This document shows positions 1 through 12,036 of a stretch of DNA of 64,000 bases, one piece after another. Made by a program: the position numbers and the translations under genes. This stretch comes from Rhizophlyctis rosea. Taxonomy: Eukaryota > Chytridiomycota > Chytridiomycetes > Rhizophlyctidales > Rhizophlyctidaceae. The stretch's first letter is position 1; each line of letters opens with the position of its first letter. Below the pieces are notes generated by a model. The model saw only the letters and a program-made list of their open reading frames with translations, was not told the origin of the DNA and made no database searches. The DNA is taken from assembly GCA_027596075.1 (NCBI GenBank), contig JADGJC010000034.1, positions 1-64,000 of the forward strand, given 5' to 3'.

Positions 1-702
1 AACATTTTGATGTTTTTGTATGCGTTGTGTCTTTTGCATATGCCGAGGGAGAATCGGGAGGGGGGTGGTGGTGGTGTGGGTGGTGGTGGTGGGGTTATGG
101 CGGGGATCGGGATGGGGGGACAGGGTGTTAGGTATGGGAGTACACATTATTCGGTTCTTACGACACCACATTTCCGGATTGATACGACGACGCTTCCACC
201 TATCCGCGTTTCCTCATCCGAAATCTTGACTCTTGCACGAAGAGCAACAGTCTACGTCCTCCGCACCATTCATAAATTCACCCGGCCGAGCTTCCACCCG
301 GTCGATTTCATCCCTCTTAGCCCTGCGAAGCTCAATGCCGACGCACATAACGTTGTCGCAACTATTCCATTCGACCCTTCATGCCCCGCACCACCACTGT
401 CACTGTCCTGGCCGGTCATGACAACACATTGTATTAACATTGTAGCGTTGGCGTGCTTGGCAGGCGTGAGACGACGGTCGCCACCTGCTGCCACCCCGCC
501 GTTGTCGACATCGGCGTTTGCGGTTGATGCGATTGTCAATCCTATGCCGGAAGGGAGGGTTACAGTGGAGGGGAGGGAGGTAGAGAAGGATGTGCGGGAA
601 GTGTTTCTGCCGGTGTTGGATAATTTGAGTAGGGTTTGGCCCATGGGGAGGAGGTATGCGGCGAGGGTTAGGCAGAGTGCTTTTGCGTTGTTCGGGGAAT
701 AG
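1..702 (+). CDS. 3' part of an unrecognised gene (possibly a fungal transcription factor C-terminus)
   Basis: The reading frame is open from the left edge to a TAG at 700-702, so the gene starts outside the window. The N-terminal part seen here is Gly-rich low complexity (residues about 20-45). It is followed by about 180 residues of ordinary composition containing a hydrophobic helix around HCINIVALACLAG and a helical C-terminus (LDNLSRVWPMGRRYAARVRQ). Such a helical tail, with a conserved-looking Trp and an Arg-rich end, resembles the C-terminus of fungal-specific Zn2Cys6 transcription factors, but no zinc cluster lies in the window, so this is only a suggestion. A splice junction near the left edge is possible because the Gly-rich stretch could be intronic. 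Confidence 0.45.
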   Translation, partial: NILMFLYALCLLHMPRENREGGGGGVGGGGGVMAGIGMGGQGVRYGSTHYSVLTTPHFRIDTTTLPPIRVSSSEILTLARRATVYVLRTIHKFTRPSFHPVDFIPLSPAKLNADAHNVVATIPFDPSCPAPPLSLSWPVMTTHCINIVALACLAGVRRRSPPAATPPLSTSAFAVDAIVNPMPEGRVTVEGREVEKDVREVFLPVLDNLSRVWPMGRRYAARVRQSAFALFGE

Positions 703-3268
703 GTGAGGGGTCGTGGGAATTGAATCTGATAGGCGGGAATGGGTGATAGTGGGTGAACGTGAGAGTTGGCAGCTGTGTCCTTTCTTTTGTAGATATTGAT
801 GTCTGTATATGTCTTTTGTATCTATAGTGCTTGTTATAATGTATTTAGTGTTAACAATCCAGCATTGTACTCACTTGCGTTGGGACTCTTTTTTCTCATA
901 CCCATTTTTCATTTTTTTTTTTTTCGCACAGCTGTACCGCATTCATGAAATGGTTCAAGAACACGGGAAAAAAGTCCAGCTGACGGAAGGAAAGGAGAGC
1001 TCCTTGGCAGCCATATTCGCACCAGAGGTTGGATGATACGATGCACTTCATCATGGAAGGTAACAAGGGTGCAGTTCAACCATTAGCTCCGCTGTCGTTG
1101 GGAGAGTGCAGACAAATGTCCCACATGATATGGTGTAGCACGTAAAATATATGCTTATGGATAATTACCACAACAAAGCTCGTGGAGAAACCATATGCCC
1201 ATGGCTTGTATGCTGTACACTGTGTACTACCATTCTTCTTTTTCCTCCTTGAAACTTGGTCACATATGGATTTTGCTGGTGGAGGTTTGGGTGGGTAAAG
1301 TCATTCATCTCCAAGTCTTCCATTATGGTATACGGCATGGATGACTGCTTGGGTTGGATCAAGCGCCAAGATCCGAAACTATGACGGTCCAAGCGGATAG
1401 GATTCTGGCAAACATGGATGTGCCCACGATTTGCTGAAGTCTAGTATACTGAAGTAAATTGTAATTGGGATCAGGGGCTCCCATCCGTGTCTGGGACCCT
1501 CCCACGATTTCAGGGCAAATTACTCTTTTTGCGTCAAACAAACAGTGGTCACTGCAATGGACTTGGAGTCACCTGTCGTACATTCTTGAATACCTCCAAT
1601 CAGCTCTTCCACCTTTGCCCAAGGATGCAAACCACTTGAGGCATTGAGACAATGTTACATTGACGTGATAAGCTCCGCTTTCTCGTCCATGCACCAAAGT
1701 TCAAAATAAGCTGCATGGATGGACGGCGTACGAGATGTATAAAAACCACCCTGACACATTTGCTAGTTCTGCTTACACACCGAGGGAGGCATCCCGATAG
1801 TTGCCCGTTCCCTTTTTCAGTGTTTACAGTTGCATATGATAACAAAAACAAATCAAAGGTGGTCTGCAAACTTGTCATGCGGCAGCGTTCCACATGCAGC
1901 AATCAATCTGCGTCTTTCGTATAGTCCGCTCACATATATCAAGCTCTGACTGAGTCACGCACAAGGCTGTTAACGAGGGGAACACCGTTATCAATCTCCA
2001 TCGTTGTCGGCCATCAAGAGCTGGGAAGGGAGGGGATTCAAAAGTGCGTAGGCCTTATCTAGAGTATACATCATCGTGAGGCAACTGCAGGCCGCAGACA
2101 AGAAATACTCCCCCACTTACTTGAAACTACGCAGCTTGCATTCGATGTAAAGAACAGCCGTTTTGACCGACATGTTTTTTGATGCTTGTGGTCAATGCTT
2201 CGCATACCTACATTTTGGGTAGACGGAATCACTCCCTATCCAATGCTTGCTGAGCGAGTCGTCCCTATGTTTGCTACTATCAAAAGCTTCTGCCAGAAGC
2301 TCTGCAGATGTCGTTGATCAATTCGACGTCCTTCCTCTATGGTGTAGAGAGTAAATTCCTTTTGTTTTTAGCGACCAGGAGATGAAACTGCGCGGATTGT
2401 GAAGCCGATCCGCATCAGCATGGAACCAGGTTGGGTTACAAAAAGAGCAAAGGCACAACCCGAAAGTGGCCTGTCGGGATGGTTATTCGAAACTTTAATA
2501 GGAACGTAGGTGACGAAAAGGGGTGATTCAATCCACAGAAGTTTGCACAACTAAAAACGCTCAAGCCCAGCCGAGATCATGATCCGGCATTATGTCAAAA
2601 AGGAAGGTCTGATTGGGGCGGGTGCAATGATAGGCTTTTCGAACGGTGTATCGTTGAAGCTGCTACCGTCCATATTGCCATTTCACCTCCTCTTGTCAGG
2701 TTGAACACAGACGGCTGTATCAGCACCATCCGGAAGCTATCAAATGGTGGAAGAAGATGATGCGCACGAGAACACAATTGAGTGTACTGCAACTGATATT
2801 GGTGGGCTGGGTCAGGATGAATGTAAAGTCAGCTATGAAGCACAGAAAAAGCAGGTGGAGTCGGAGGGCACCAGAGGAACCGTTGGGGATGCGACCGTCC
2901 AATACCATCAAATACCCGAAATTTGGGAAAAGAAAGAATAACCTGTGGTGTGCGGGACTTGAAGGGTCGCGTGGTGTTCAACAGCCGCTCCGAGTCGGAC
3001 AGTTCTTGAATCTTGCCGCTTTTGGACTTGCTCCACCGCCGCGCCTGTAGTACAAAAACTTAGAAATCAAGAAAGTTTCGTGTGGAGAGTGCAAGGTCAT
3101 TTGTGAAGTTGACCAAGGTTGTCCGACGCGAAACACATATATTTACGCGTGAGGGCGAATTCCCCACATTGCGTCCTCAGTTCGTGGTCAACGTCCAGCA
3201 CAGGTTGGTCCGGCGACCTTCGATATCACTTACATTTTTGAGTTTTTTGCCACATCGACCAACAAACA
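703..3268. other. Intergenic stretch, no gene resolved
   Basis: About 2.5 kb with only short open frames. Minus-strand pieces around 1640-1360 (for example EIVGGSQTRMGAPDPNYNLL) look protein-like and could be exons of a decayed gene, but I could not join them with credible splice sites. A plus-strand open frame at 2757-3050 is basic and has no recognisable motif. Apart from T-runs near 910-925 I see no repeats. Confidence 0.4.
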
Positions 3269-4491
3269 ATGCGTCCTGGAACACTTTTTGTGGGCGCTGC
3301 CGCCCTTTTGATGGAAGTTCTCCCAGCGGTCAACGGTATGCCTCTTCACTTCTACGTCCTTACTGCCTGCCAATCGGCAGTTTGGATCACTACCCTGTTC
3401 GGATTTTGAACCCCTTTTTTGACACAATTTCACCATGATCATCCCGTTTATCAGCTCATTCCTTCAATATGACCCACTTGAGCTCCGTCCAGGAATACCC
3501 CATCCTGAGTTACATTATGGATATGACTGACGACAACATGTTGCATTCTACTGAGGGTGACTCTGGCGATGATGATAAGATGTGTCCTGCTCATTTGATG
3601 ATTCAGGTTTGTGCTCTGACGTAAAAAGTTACCAGCTCTGAAACCAGCGAACATCGAGTGACCTGTCTACTCATATCATTAATCATTCATTTTTTTCTCT
3701 CTACTGTAATATCTAGCAAGACGGGAACCTTGTGATCTTTGACAAATATGATCCGATGCACACCGTGTCTTGGGCTTCAAACACAGCTTATTCGCCTGTA
3801 TACCCACCGCATGTGTTGTACTTCAGGGTATGTTGAGTAATGAGACGACGGCGTCATCGCCATCCACTCAAATTCGTACTGTATGTTGATGATGATTTCT
3901 CAGACCAACGGCGACCTCGAACTCGTTAACGGCAACAACCAAACCCTCCTCTGGTCCGTCCACAACCCCAACCCGCACATCGAAGGCACCGTCTACCACG
4001 CCTTCGTCCGCTGCGCCGACGGCGCCTTCGTCCTTAAAAACACCGCTACAAACCAAACCTATTGGACCAGTAACGACGAACCTTGGGAAGCTCCTCACAC
4101 TAGTTCGAACCCGCATCACACTATGCCGATGACGAGCATGACTATGAGCCATACTATGACGATGGAGTGTGCGACGGTTACGAGGACGGATGTTGTGACG
4201 AGGACTGTGACGCCGCCGGATGTGACTATTACGGTTAGTAGGACGAGTTCGAGGAGTACTACTACTACTACGACGACCAGGACGACCACGACGGCGACGC
4301 AGAGCCCTTGTCTGGCGAAGTATGGCCAGTGTGGTGGACAGGGATGGACTGGTGCTACTTGCTGGTATGTGTAGCACGCTGTAGCAATCGTCCTGCAGTT
4401 CCGGCAATACTCATTTTTCGTTTCCCTCAAAATCAGTCAAACCGGATCCACTTGCCGCGTCAGCAATCAATACTATTCTCAGTGTTTGTAA
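3269..4491 (+). CDS. Secreted bulb-type (B-)lectin with C-terminal CBM1 cellulose-binding module
   Basis: Five exons join in frame to give 281 residues: 3269-3335, 3455-3606, 3717-3827, 3904-4364 and 4437-4491. Exon 1 encodes a signal peptide (MRPGTLFVGAAALLMEVLPA). A bulb-lectin domain follows (about residues 25-165). Its first subdomain carries QQDGNLVIFD, matching the mannose-binding QxDxNxVxY motif with Phe for Tyr; the second and third (TNGDLELVN, CADGAFVLKN) are degenerate. A Thr-rich linker (about 170-240) leads to a CBM1: YGQCGGQGWTGATC, then across the last intron CQTGSTCRVSNQYYSQCL, with all cysteines and the planar Tyr residues in place. The likely role is a secreted protein binding mannose-containing glycans and cellulose; no catalytic domain is present. 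The start is set by the signal peptide. A decayed relative follows downstream. Confidence 0.88.
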
Positions 4492-5160
4492 TATTTGTGT
4501 GGGGCTTGATTATTGTACTGTCTGTCAATATATCCCTTCGCTGGACGAGGGAGGATAGGCGTGCGATGTCATTCACGGCTTTCTCTTTGCACGTAACGGG
4601 CCGACATTCAGAATTACAAACACTCTCACATGAAGCCACGGTAATTGTTAACAAGGAAAGGTCATAACCAACAAATGAGCAACCCAATACCGTTATCTGT
4701 ACTGATGTTCACACTTGCTCTCAAACGTCATGAGCACAACCGTAATAGCATTATTGACATAGGAAGACAGCTGTCCATTGACATTGTTTCCATTCCCATT
4801 GATTGTACGCATACGAAAGTTTCAGGATACGCACCGTCACGGATGGGAAGGATATAAGAATTGTATACCCCAGTGTTTTTTCCGTATTTCGGCGTTTCGG
4901 GCAGTCGAAGTTGGGTTCCGTAGCAGCAGCTGTGGAAGTCACATTCTGCTTTCAGCTTGCACTGAAATCCGTTTGTCCCAGTCGAGTCAAAACAAATGTT
5001 GGGAACCTTTTCCGATCCAATCCGCCGAATAAGCCATCTATGTGTTTCTGGTAGTGCCAGACGTTCGATTCACATGCTACGCGATCACAAGGCGTACTTA
5101 GAGGAGTACCGCCCTGAAGATCAACGCGAAGAATAGGAGTATTTCCGAACCATAAATCTT
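4492..5160. other. Spacer between the lectin-CBM1 gene and its decayed relative
   Basis: About 670 bases with short frames in all phases. A minus-strand frame at 4952-5173 (LWFGNTPILRVDLQGG) could be read as protein, but nothing recognisable emerges. It probably holds the 3' flank of the upstream gene and degenerate 5' sequence of the next unit. Confidence 0.35.
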
Positions 5161-6685
5161 GCAGCATGCTCAAGGTTTTGAGGGATGGCTGAAGTATCTT
5201 TTTCTTATTTCGTCCTCCGTGCCGTTGACCTTAGTTCCGAACATGGCCATCCACAAGACCCAACCAAGTTCACGACGCATTGTTCTGGGGCAAGATTTCA
5301 TTAGATTGGTCAACAATGTGAATCGAACTCCAAGCTGTACTTCCTCGCAGGCGCATTGGACCCTTTGGGCCACAGTCTCGCACCCCAACAGATGGAACCG
5401 GCGCCGTTATTCAACGATTTACGGTCAATGAGCGACAGAAACACCATCCATTATGTGGGAACCAATAAAAACCAACCTACCAAGCACAAATGGTTATGTT
5501 ATTGCATTGGGAAGCGTCAAGGTCCACTCGTAAACTTCCGCTTTTCAAGGGAAGCACTGAAGAGCTCATACCGTCGGCATCAACCAGAATACCAGGTCAG
5601 TCGAAACATCTTTTCAGCTTCAGAAATATGATGTTATTTGTCCCTACCCACATTTATCAGCCTCCGAATCAGCGCTAGGTGGTCATATCCATGCAAGGTA
5701 GACATGCACGTTGTATGCATACAATTTTGTTGGTCAATCACGATGCATCGGGCGGCGGGATGGGGAAGTCGGGTTGAGCGCACCGCTTTGCCCTCCATCC
5801 TCCATCATTGAATTAGAATCCGACAAGTGGCAGAAATGCAATCACGTTTCGCGATATCTTGAACAATGCTTCACTAATCACAATTTGTGAGAAGGTTTTG
5901 CTGATTCTCATGTTGAGTAATTTTTCTTGCTGTGCTCAAATCGGCAAGGAGAAAAGAAATAATTCGTCCTTTTGAAACATGATACGAACATACGTTATGC
6001 ATCAAAGATGTTTTGAACCCATTTGATTGGTCCTTGGTGGGTTACGCTGTTACAGATGGAACGACCATCTTCATGACCACTACATTTGATACCAAATTGA
6101 TGAATCAATTTGCGCGTAACCAACAAACCCGCTCAGCTGCATCACCCATCACCGTCCAAGCAACCTCCTGCCTATCAACTATAGTGACTGCTCAAAAAAG
6201 AGATGAATGCCAGCAAACGATTCAACTATAGAATGCTTCTGATGTGTGCATTCTATTACTAAATCTCAAACCACAGCCGTACCGCGTGTACCGAAACCAG
6301 TTTGAAAGACTTCAACAAGGGCTGCTGAATCGCCCATCAAATGTCGTTTGTGCTCTGATTCCCACGCGCGCGAGGTCTCTCTGTTTGCGCATCCCACCAG
6401 ATGAGAGTTGCATACAACAATACCCGAGTTTGTCCATTCGAGCTTCCTCAAGTGCAGTGTTCTGGATTGGGAAGGACTGGTGCTCCTTGCTGGTACGCAC
6501 CGCCGAGCGGGCCATTCTGCTATGAAAACATCTATAGTCAGTTTTTTGTCCCTGTGAAGTTTAGCCAAACCAAATCCACTTGCTGTATGAGCAACCAGTG
6601 TTATTCTCAATGCCTTCGGATTTTGAATGTTTCTTTGGAACATACGATGTATGATGATCTGTCAATATACCCAGTCGTTGGATGA
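5161..6685 (+). pseudogene. Decayed paralogue of the lectin-CBM1 gene
   Basis: Pieces of the upstream gene recur in the same order. Around 5240-5400, MAIHKT...FIRLVNNVNRT and TLWATVSHPN align with WASNT...DLELVNGNNQT and LLWSVHNPN of the intact copy. At 6433-6492 CPFELPQVQC..GRTGAPC matches its CBM1. The intron in the same codon is kept (donor GTACGC after TGCTG, acceptor TTTAG near 6562) and leads into CQTKSTCCMSNQCYSQCL. The binding-face aromatics are lost (the Tyr before QC, the first Tyr of the YY pair) and the Trp of GW is Arg. The stop after CL is replaced by Arg, with read-through to a TGA at 6683-6685. Between these parts I find no continuous frame or convincing exons, so I call it a pseudogene. 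A diverged gene with unusual exons is the alternative. Confidence 0.5.
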
Positions 6686-7513
6686 GGGGAGGGGAAATCT
6701 TTTGATGTAACTGTCGGCTCATTATTTTTGGTTCAAGGAGTTGAAGTCCACATATTGACGGCTGGAAACTCTTTGGCATGAGGGCTCATCGTAATTGCCA
6801 AAAACAATGAATAAGAATGCTGACCATGAATTGAGTGTAGCACATGGGATGATCACGCTTTGCATTCTAACTGCACGTGATTTCACCATTGCAGCTTTCA
6901 AGGATCATGGCGATACCCATTCCCGATTTCGAGAATTGGTGCACTTCAAATGCCCTTTACTCAGTGGTTAGCGTGTAGGTAAGGTCCTTCTCATTGATAA
7001 TGCTCATGTCCATAATCGGGCTTGAGCATCTCACCAATTGTTCATAGATCCGTCGGAAGTGAGCGAATTATTGTGGCTTGCCTTGATTTTTGTGCTTGTG
7101 CGGGCGTCAGTGGCAGTTGGAGTTTCATCAAATGAGTAAACACCGCATCGCAACGTGACCCCGCCATCTGATCTGTTGCATAGAGTTTCCCTCCCTCTGA
7201 TTTGAATGTTGCTTTCGTTGCTGGTCCTTGCATGGGCAACCCGCAACATTCTGTAAGAATCAATTTTTTGATTCTCATTTTGCGGGGACGAATATCAAAA
7301 TCAGCTGGTGACTAGGAAAAAAGACTGTTGACATAACTTGGGACGGTACCCACATCCGTACATCAGAGATGTACTGGAAGTAGTCAAACCACCATTCTGA
7401 ATGAACTTCGAAACGACAAACCACACAAATCTCATTGATTTACAAAATATAAAATTGATGATTCAATTCTAAACCCTATCCACCAAAGACCCCCCTTGCC
7501 TCTGACAAACCCA
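6686..7513. other. Intergenic stretch
   Basis: No gene supported. Two overlapping minus-strand frames at 7031-7278 have mixed composition and no motif. The AT-rich part at 7420-7480 is probably the 3' flank of the minus-strand hydrolase gene. Confidence 0.4.
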
Positions 7514-10282
7514 TCACCGTCCACCAACCTCCTGCCCATCAAACCGCATCCTCAACCCCAACGGCCCATGCCCATGCGACCCAACACGCATCCTCTCAGT
7601 GTTCCCTCGCAACTTCGGCACGCGCATACCCCGCAGGTCACTACTACTGAAATGAAGGATTTCGACGGGGTGTGTGGAAGATGTGCCGGTGGCGTGCGAT
7701 CCGTTTGATGGTGAGGTATGTGTAGAGTTGGTGTGAGAGTGGACGTGTTTGTTTTGTCGGGTGTGGGTTTGGTGATGGACGCTGTTACGACGTGAAGGGA
7801 TGGAAGGTCGTCCGCTCGCCGTGGGAGACTTCGTGGTCGGAACAGCCGGAACCGGTGCAGTAGTACCCTCATCCTTAATCCCAGCAGCCATACAAATCCT
7901 ATCAACCACACACCCCAACATCCCCTCCCTCAACACAAACCCCCCATGCTGTGCCCCTTCAAACGTCTTTATCTCGAACCAATGCGGGAGATCCTGTCCG
8001 TCGTCGTCGGAAATCTCGCTTCCGCCGTCGTCGGAGCGGACAATGACGTCTTCTTCTACGTCTGTTGAGATTTCTACGTCTTGTGCGTGGGATTTTGGGG
8101 AGGTTGCAGTGTTTTCAGCCGCGGATGCTACGTGGTTTACGTCTTTCGTTTCGGTCTTGTGGTCAACCTCCTCCACGCACGCTCCCTCCTTCCTCATCTC
8201 CCCCACCTTGGTCCTCAAATACCTCACAACCGCCCTCGCAGGAACAATCACATCATTTAAACAAAGCATAACAACATTCTTCCCGCGCTTCGGTACATCC
8301 TCCAAAAACAACACGTTCCAATCCCAATGAAACCGCCTCGCCAACGTATACGCTATATACAGCTCCGTACTAGCAAAGAAGTTCATCACGACGCCAATGA
8401 TCGTTGACGGCGTTCGGTAAAGAAAGTTATACGCTACGGCCGGGTCGCATAAGAGGAAGCAAATTGGGTCGATGAAGACGGTTGACGCAACGTATGGGCG
8501 GGTTTCGGGGTCGCGGAGGGCCCAGGAGAGGGCGGCGGTGCCGAGGGAGTGGCCTACGAAGCAGGCGTGTGGGTGGGAGTCGGTTTGGAGGAGGGTGCGG
8601 AAGAGGGAGAGTGTTGCGGGGATTGTAGGGATTGTTTCGGTTAGGCGCATGAAGATGTGGGGCCAGTCGAGGAGGTAGAGGGGGGTCGTGCGGGGGAGGC
8701 GGGCGATGAGGGGGAGGTAGTGTGCTAGGCCGATGCCGATGCCTGGTGGTGTTTGATGGGGTGGAAATTGGTTAGCATTTCTGCGCTGATTTTCCGGAGA
8801 CTGGTAGCATGAACCTTACCATGGACAAAGATTATCGGCATTCCAACACGTTCGTCATCTGGCACGGTGGCCGGCCGGTAAAACACTCGTTGTATCCCTT
8901 CGTTTGGAACATCTATCCATCTCTCCTCAACTCCCAAATCCTTCAAAGCAATAGTCGCCAACCATTGCACGAACCAAACGCACACGTAGTACACCGCCGG
9001 TCGATGCGCAACGCGCAATGAATCCAAGGAGGGACGAATGCAAACCGCCTTAGGGTTATATCCTTCGTCAAACGTAATCTCCATCCTTTGTTCCAGTTGA
9101 CGCACGTAATCGTCCAGCTCTTCCATCTCGATAGGGGTAAGACTTTCAACGGTGGAGTTGAAAAACGCCCACGCTCCCCATTCCCTGCAGTTTTCGCGGG
9201 GGATCGGTTCGGAAGGGTCGGAGATGAACCATCTTGCGAAGGTTTCGCGGACGTATGCTATGGAGTTTGAGGGAGTAGGTGCGGAGGCTTGCATGGCGTC
9301 TAGACATTGGTGGAATAGACGGGAGCGGAAGTGGCGGGTTTGGTGGGAGCGGGCGGTGTTCATGTATGGGATGCGTTCTGGGCGGTGTTGGAGGGTGTAG
9401 CGTTTGTAGAAGTAGAATAGGACCCTGTGGTGTGTTTTGGTGAGTGAGAATAACTCTTTCTCTATTCAATGTGATACACTTTTAAAGCAGAGAGGATGTG
9501 CGAGCTTTGCTCGCGAGCTGTTCGCTAAAGCTCACTCGCTGTGATACTTCACGTTGACAGAGAATGTGCGCTGCGCGCAGTTGAAGCTCGCGAAGCTCGC
9601 GATCCGTTCGCTGAAGCTCACTACCACACCAAACCATGCTGACGGCCTTCCAGTTTGTGCCTTCGGCACACCTTCCCCAACCAACACGCTTCGCATGACT
9701 CTCCCAACCCCATCCCACCCCAACACACGCCAAATCCCCACCGCACTCAACTCACCACAAGGCCTCAGCAAGCATGTAAATGCCAATCACAGAATGCAAT
9801 CCCCTCCCAAGTGCATCCCTCCATCCGACCTTTGGCCTAAATAACCCCTTCCAAGTTCCATCCCACTCTCTCCAACTCCTAAAGATAGCTTTGATGACGC
9901 CCTCCTGTCTCCTTGCCAGGGGCAGGAACCCAAACACGTTAACGTTCCATCTCAGCAGGATAAAACACCAAACAAGGTAACTGTAAGCGTAAGCGCTGAT
10001 GCCAAAGCTGATTGTGATGACAGCGAGTTGCCAGAAGTAGCGAGATAGACGGGGGTATTTTGTTGCGAGCGTGTCACCGAGGGAAGTGCCTTTTGAGACT
10101 GTTAGGGAGAGGAGGTGGTGGAGTTTTATGCCGTTTTTGATGGCGAGTGTTTGCCATGGAGTAGGTGCGGTGTGGGGGTCCATGTGCGGTTCGATGAGCG
10201 TGAGGGTGTGACAGCTGGAGGTTCTGTGCGTTATCACCACTCTGCGGAGGAGAATGAAACGGGCCAAAGTTGTGGGGGGCAA
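7514..10282 (-). CDS. Alpha/beta-hydrolase with membrane-associated N-terminal region
   Basis: Three exons (10282-9756, 9424-8820, 8742-7514) join in frame to 786 residues. The N-terminal 180 residues contain two hydrophobic helices (WQLAVITISFGISAYAYSYL and a second at HSVIGIYMLAEALW). The hydrolase core begins at IIFVHGIGIGLAHY, the HG-type oxyanion strand rejoined across intron 2. The nucleophile elbow is GHSLG with Ser at about 443; the acid is probably Asp in CLNDVIVPA, and a His in the segment EGAQHGGF is the likely base. A 120-residue disordered, Ser/Thr/His-rich tail follows. Intron 1 (9425-9755) is unusually long and holds a palindrome-rich repeat. The fold suggests a lipase or esterase-like enzyme, substrate unknown. 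A second in-frame ATG (MDPHTAPTPW, at 10183) is an alternative start. Confidence 0.85.
9482..9620. repeat. Palindrome-rich GC repeat inside a long intron
   Basis: Intron 1 of the hydrolase holds repeated GCGAGC/GCTCGC and GCTGAAGCTCAC-like words, including the hairpin GCGAGCTTTGCTCGC and the pair AAGCTCGCGAAGCTCGCGA. Similar words (CGAGCTGTTTGGCGAGG) make up the tandem array at 23361-23511, also in a probable intron, so the two may be related dispersed repeats. Confidence 0.55.
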
Positions 10283-11433
10283 GGGTGAACACTGGCCGGG
10301 GTTTTTGTAAGTTTTTGTGGGGGGAGATCCAACTAGTGGGAGACGGGTGAATGTTTACGCAAGGGTGTGGGGTAATGAGTTCATGAGTGTCCCAGTGCGG
10401 CTAGCTCCATAGTCTCCATGAATGGGGAACACTTTACAACACTTTCAACTTACCCTCCTCAAGTGGGCACGTCAGATGTGCAACGCGATGACGTGGGATG
10501 GCGAACGTTGAGTGGCCTGTCACATGGGACAGGGACCACTTTGTGCATCTGTCAAAGATGGAAGTGGTTGTTCGGTAGCCCCAATCACAGACGCGTAAAT
10601 CGCGGCAATCTCGGAGTTCCAGTGAACGAAATACCGAGATTGGGCATGCGCACATCGATGCATTCATTTCATTCATGAAAGGCAATCTGTGGATAACGGA
10701 CTCGCTGGACATAAGCAGAATGAGGGAAGAATGACTGTGATGACGCGGATGACTGGATGGTTCCGGCCGGATTGATCTGTTTACCCAAAACACCCTATTC
10801 ACCCAATTAGCACGTGACACTCATGACTGTCACATGGAACCTCCAAAGAGCCTTGCAACTCCCGGTAGCATGACATCATAATACATCCATAACTGCACAT
10901 TTGGACTGATCAAGGAATGGCACTATGGCTGTATATTCTGACTATCCCTCGTGATTGCTCTGATCATTGCTGATGTTCAGTTCTGACAGTACGCCACATC
11001 ACTGATTCGGTCACATTGTCACTCTTTGATTTTGCCTCTGATAGATTGGCGGCCACACGATTGACGGCTCTGTGAATACGTCAATTAACGTGAAAAATCA
11101 TCATGATTTCACAACAACTTGGACCTCCCTCTAACAGGGGCTATGATCTATGATGGAAAGCATCTGACCGCGCTACCATGTGGTGTCCAATGCCTTTTGG
11201 ACAAATACCGGCATGCATTGGGAAAAACAAAACTCGGCAGTCGGCACAGATTCCGTATGTTATTCAAGTGAAGCTCGTCCTGACCAATAACATACGGGCA
11301 AAATCCATTGAATGAATTTGTATATAATTTTGTGAGCACAAAAAAAGCTACCGGTATAAGTTTGCCTGCCTGTACAACAGCTCTTCATATAAGGCCCATT
11401 CTTTCATTCGGATAGCACTGCAACCGACAGCAG
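10283..11433. other. Intergenic stretch between two minus-strand genes
   Basis: About 1.15 kb holding the promoter of the hydrolase and the 3' flank of the next minus-strand gene. The longest open frame (10434-10820 minus) has no recognisable feature. I see no repeats or RNA genes. Confidence 0.4.
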
Positions 11434-12036
11434 TTACACCGCCTTTGCCTCTGCCTCAGCATCTTGCCGAATCCACTCCAATCTCCTTCCCAACGACCTA
11501 CGTATGAGTGGCCCGCACAACAGCACCACCCACGCAGGCCCGTCCAACGTCATTTGGCCCGCAACTGAATTCCCTTGTAACAAAAAGTCCCATTTGACCT
11601 TCATACCAAACATCATGAACTCATCACTCATCTGCCCGCGAAGTACCATATCTCCTTCCAGCACCGCCGTATACCTCCTCTCGACACCCTCAGTAATAAT
11701 CAATCGTTTCTTGTATTGGTGATGAAGATCGTATATGACGGTTTCTTCCTTCCCGCTCGTCAGGGATCCCAAATCCTGTGTTCCTGTTTCCGAGACGATT
11801 TTGAAGTCGTATTTTTCGCCTTTTGTGACGTTGCGGGTGTTGAATTGGTCGTAGTAAGGGTGGAGGAAAGCTAGGCGGGCAAAGGCGGCGTTTTGGGTGG
11901 CAAGGTTGGTTGGGAGGGGGACCGGGGACACCATGCGGATGCGGCGGAGGTGAATGCGAGTTAGGGCTAAGTAGAGTGCACTGGCGCCGGCTAGGACCGC
12001 TGCTGATGTGACTAGTATGTTGCTGTCGGTGGGCAT
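11434..12036 (-). CDS. Small membrane-anchored protein of unknown function
   Basis: A single-exon frame of 200 residues. An N-terminal hydrophobic helix (ILVTSAAVLAGASALYLALT, residues 7-26) is followed by Arg-rich residues, as in a signal anchor. The remainder reads as alternating beta strands (KYDFKIVSE, EETVIYDLHH, KRLIITEGVERRYTAVLEGDMV) ending in a hydrophobic segment and a basic helix. The beta-rich pattern with ligand-size loops recalls START/SRPBCC-like or lipocalin-like folds, but I recognise no family signature. Base use matches neighbouring coding sequence, which supports a real gene. The ATG at 12036 is the first in frame. Confidence 0.75.
   Translation of the reverse strand: MPTDSNILVTSAAVLAGASALYLALTRIHLRRIRMVSPVPLPTNLATQNAAFARLAFLHPYYDQFNTRNVTKGEKYDFKIVSETGTQDLGSLTSGKEETVIYDLHHQYKKRLIITEGVERRYTAVLEGDMVLRGQMSDEFMMFGMKVKWDFLLQGNSVAGQMTLDGPAWVVLLCGPLIRRSLGRRLEWIRQDAEAEAKAV

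Noticed and set aside
3400..3425. A GGTTCAA word on the minus strand near 3412 as a third copy of the RNA family
   Set aside because: No T-arm stem, no hairpin repeats and no TATA box nearby; it lies within an intron of the lectin gene.
4952..5388. Minus-strand lectin-like gene (frames with WVLWMAMFGTKVNG)
   Set aside because: The plus strand of the same segment aligns better with the neighbouring lectin gene in order and orientation.
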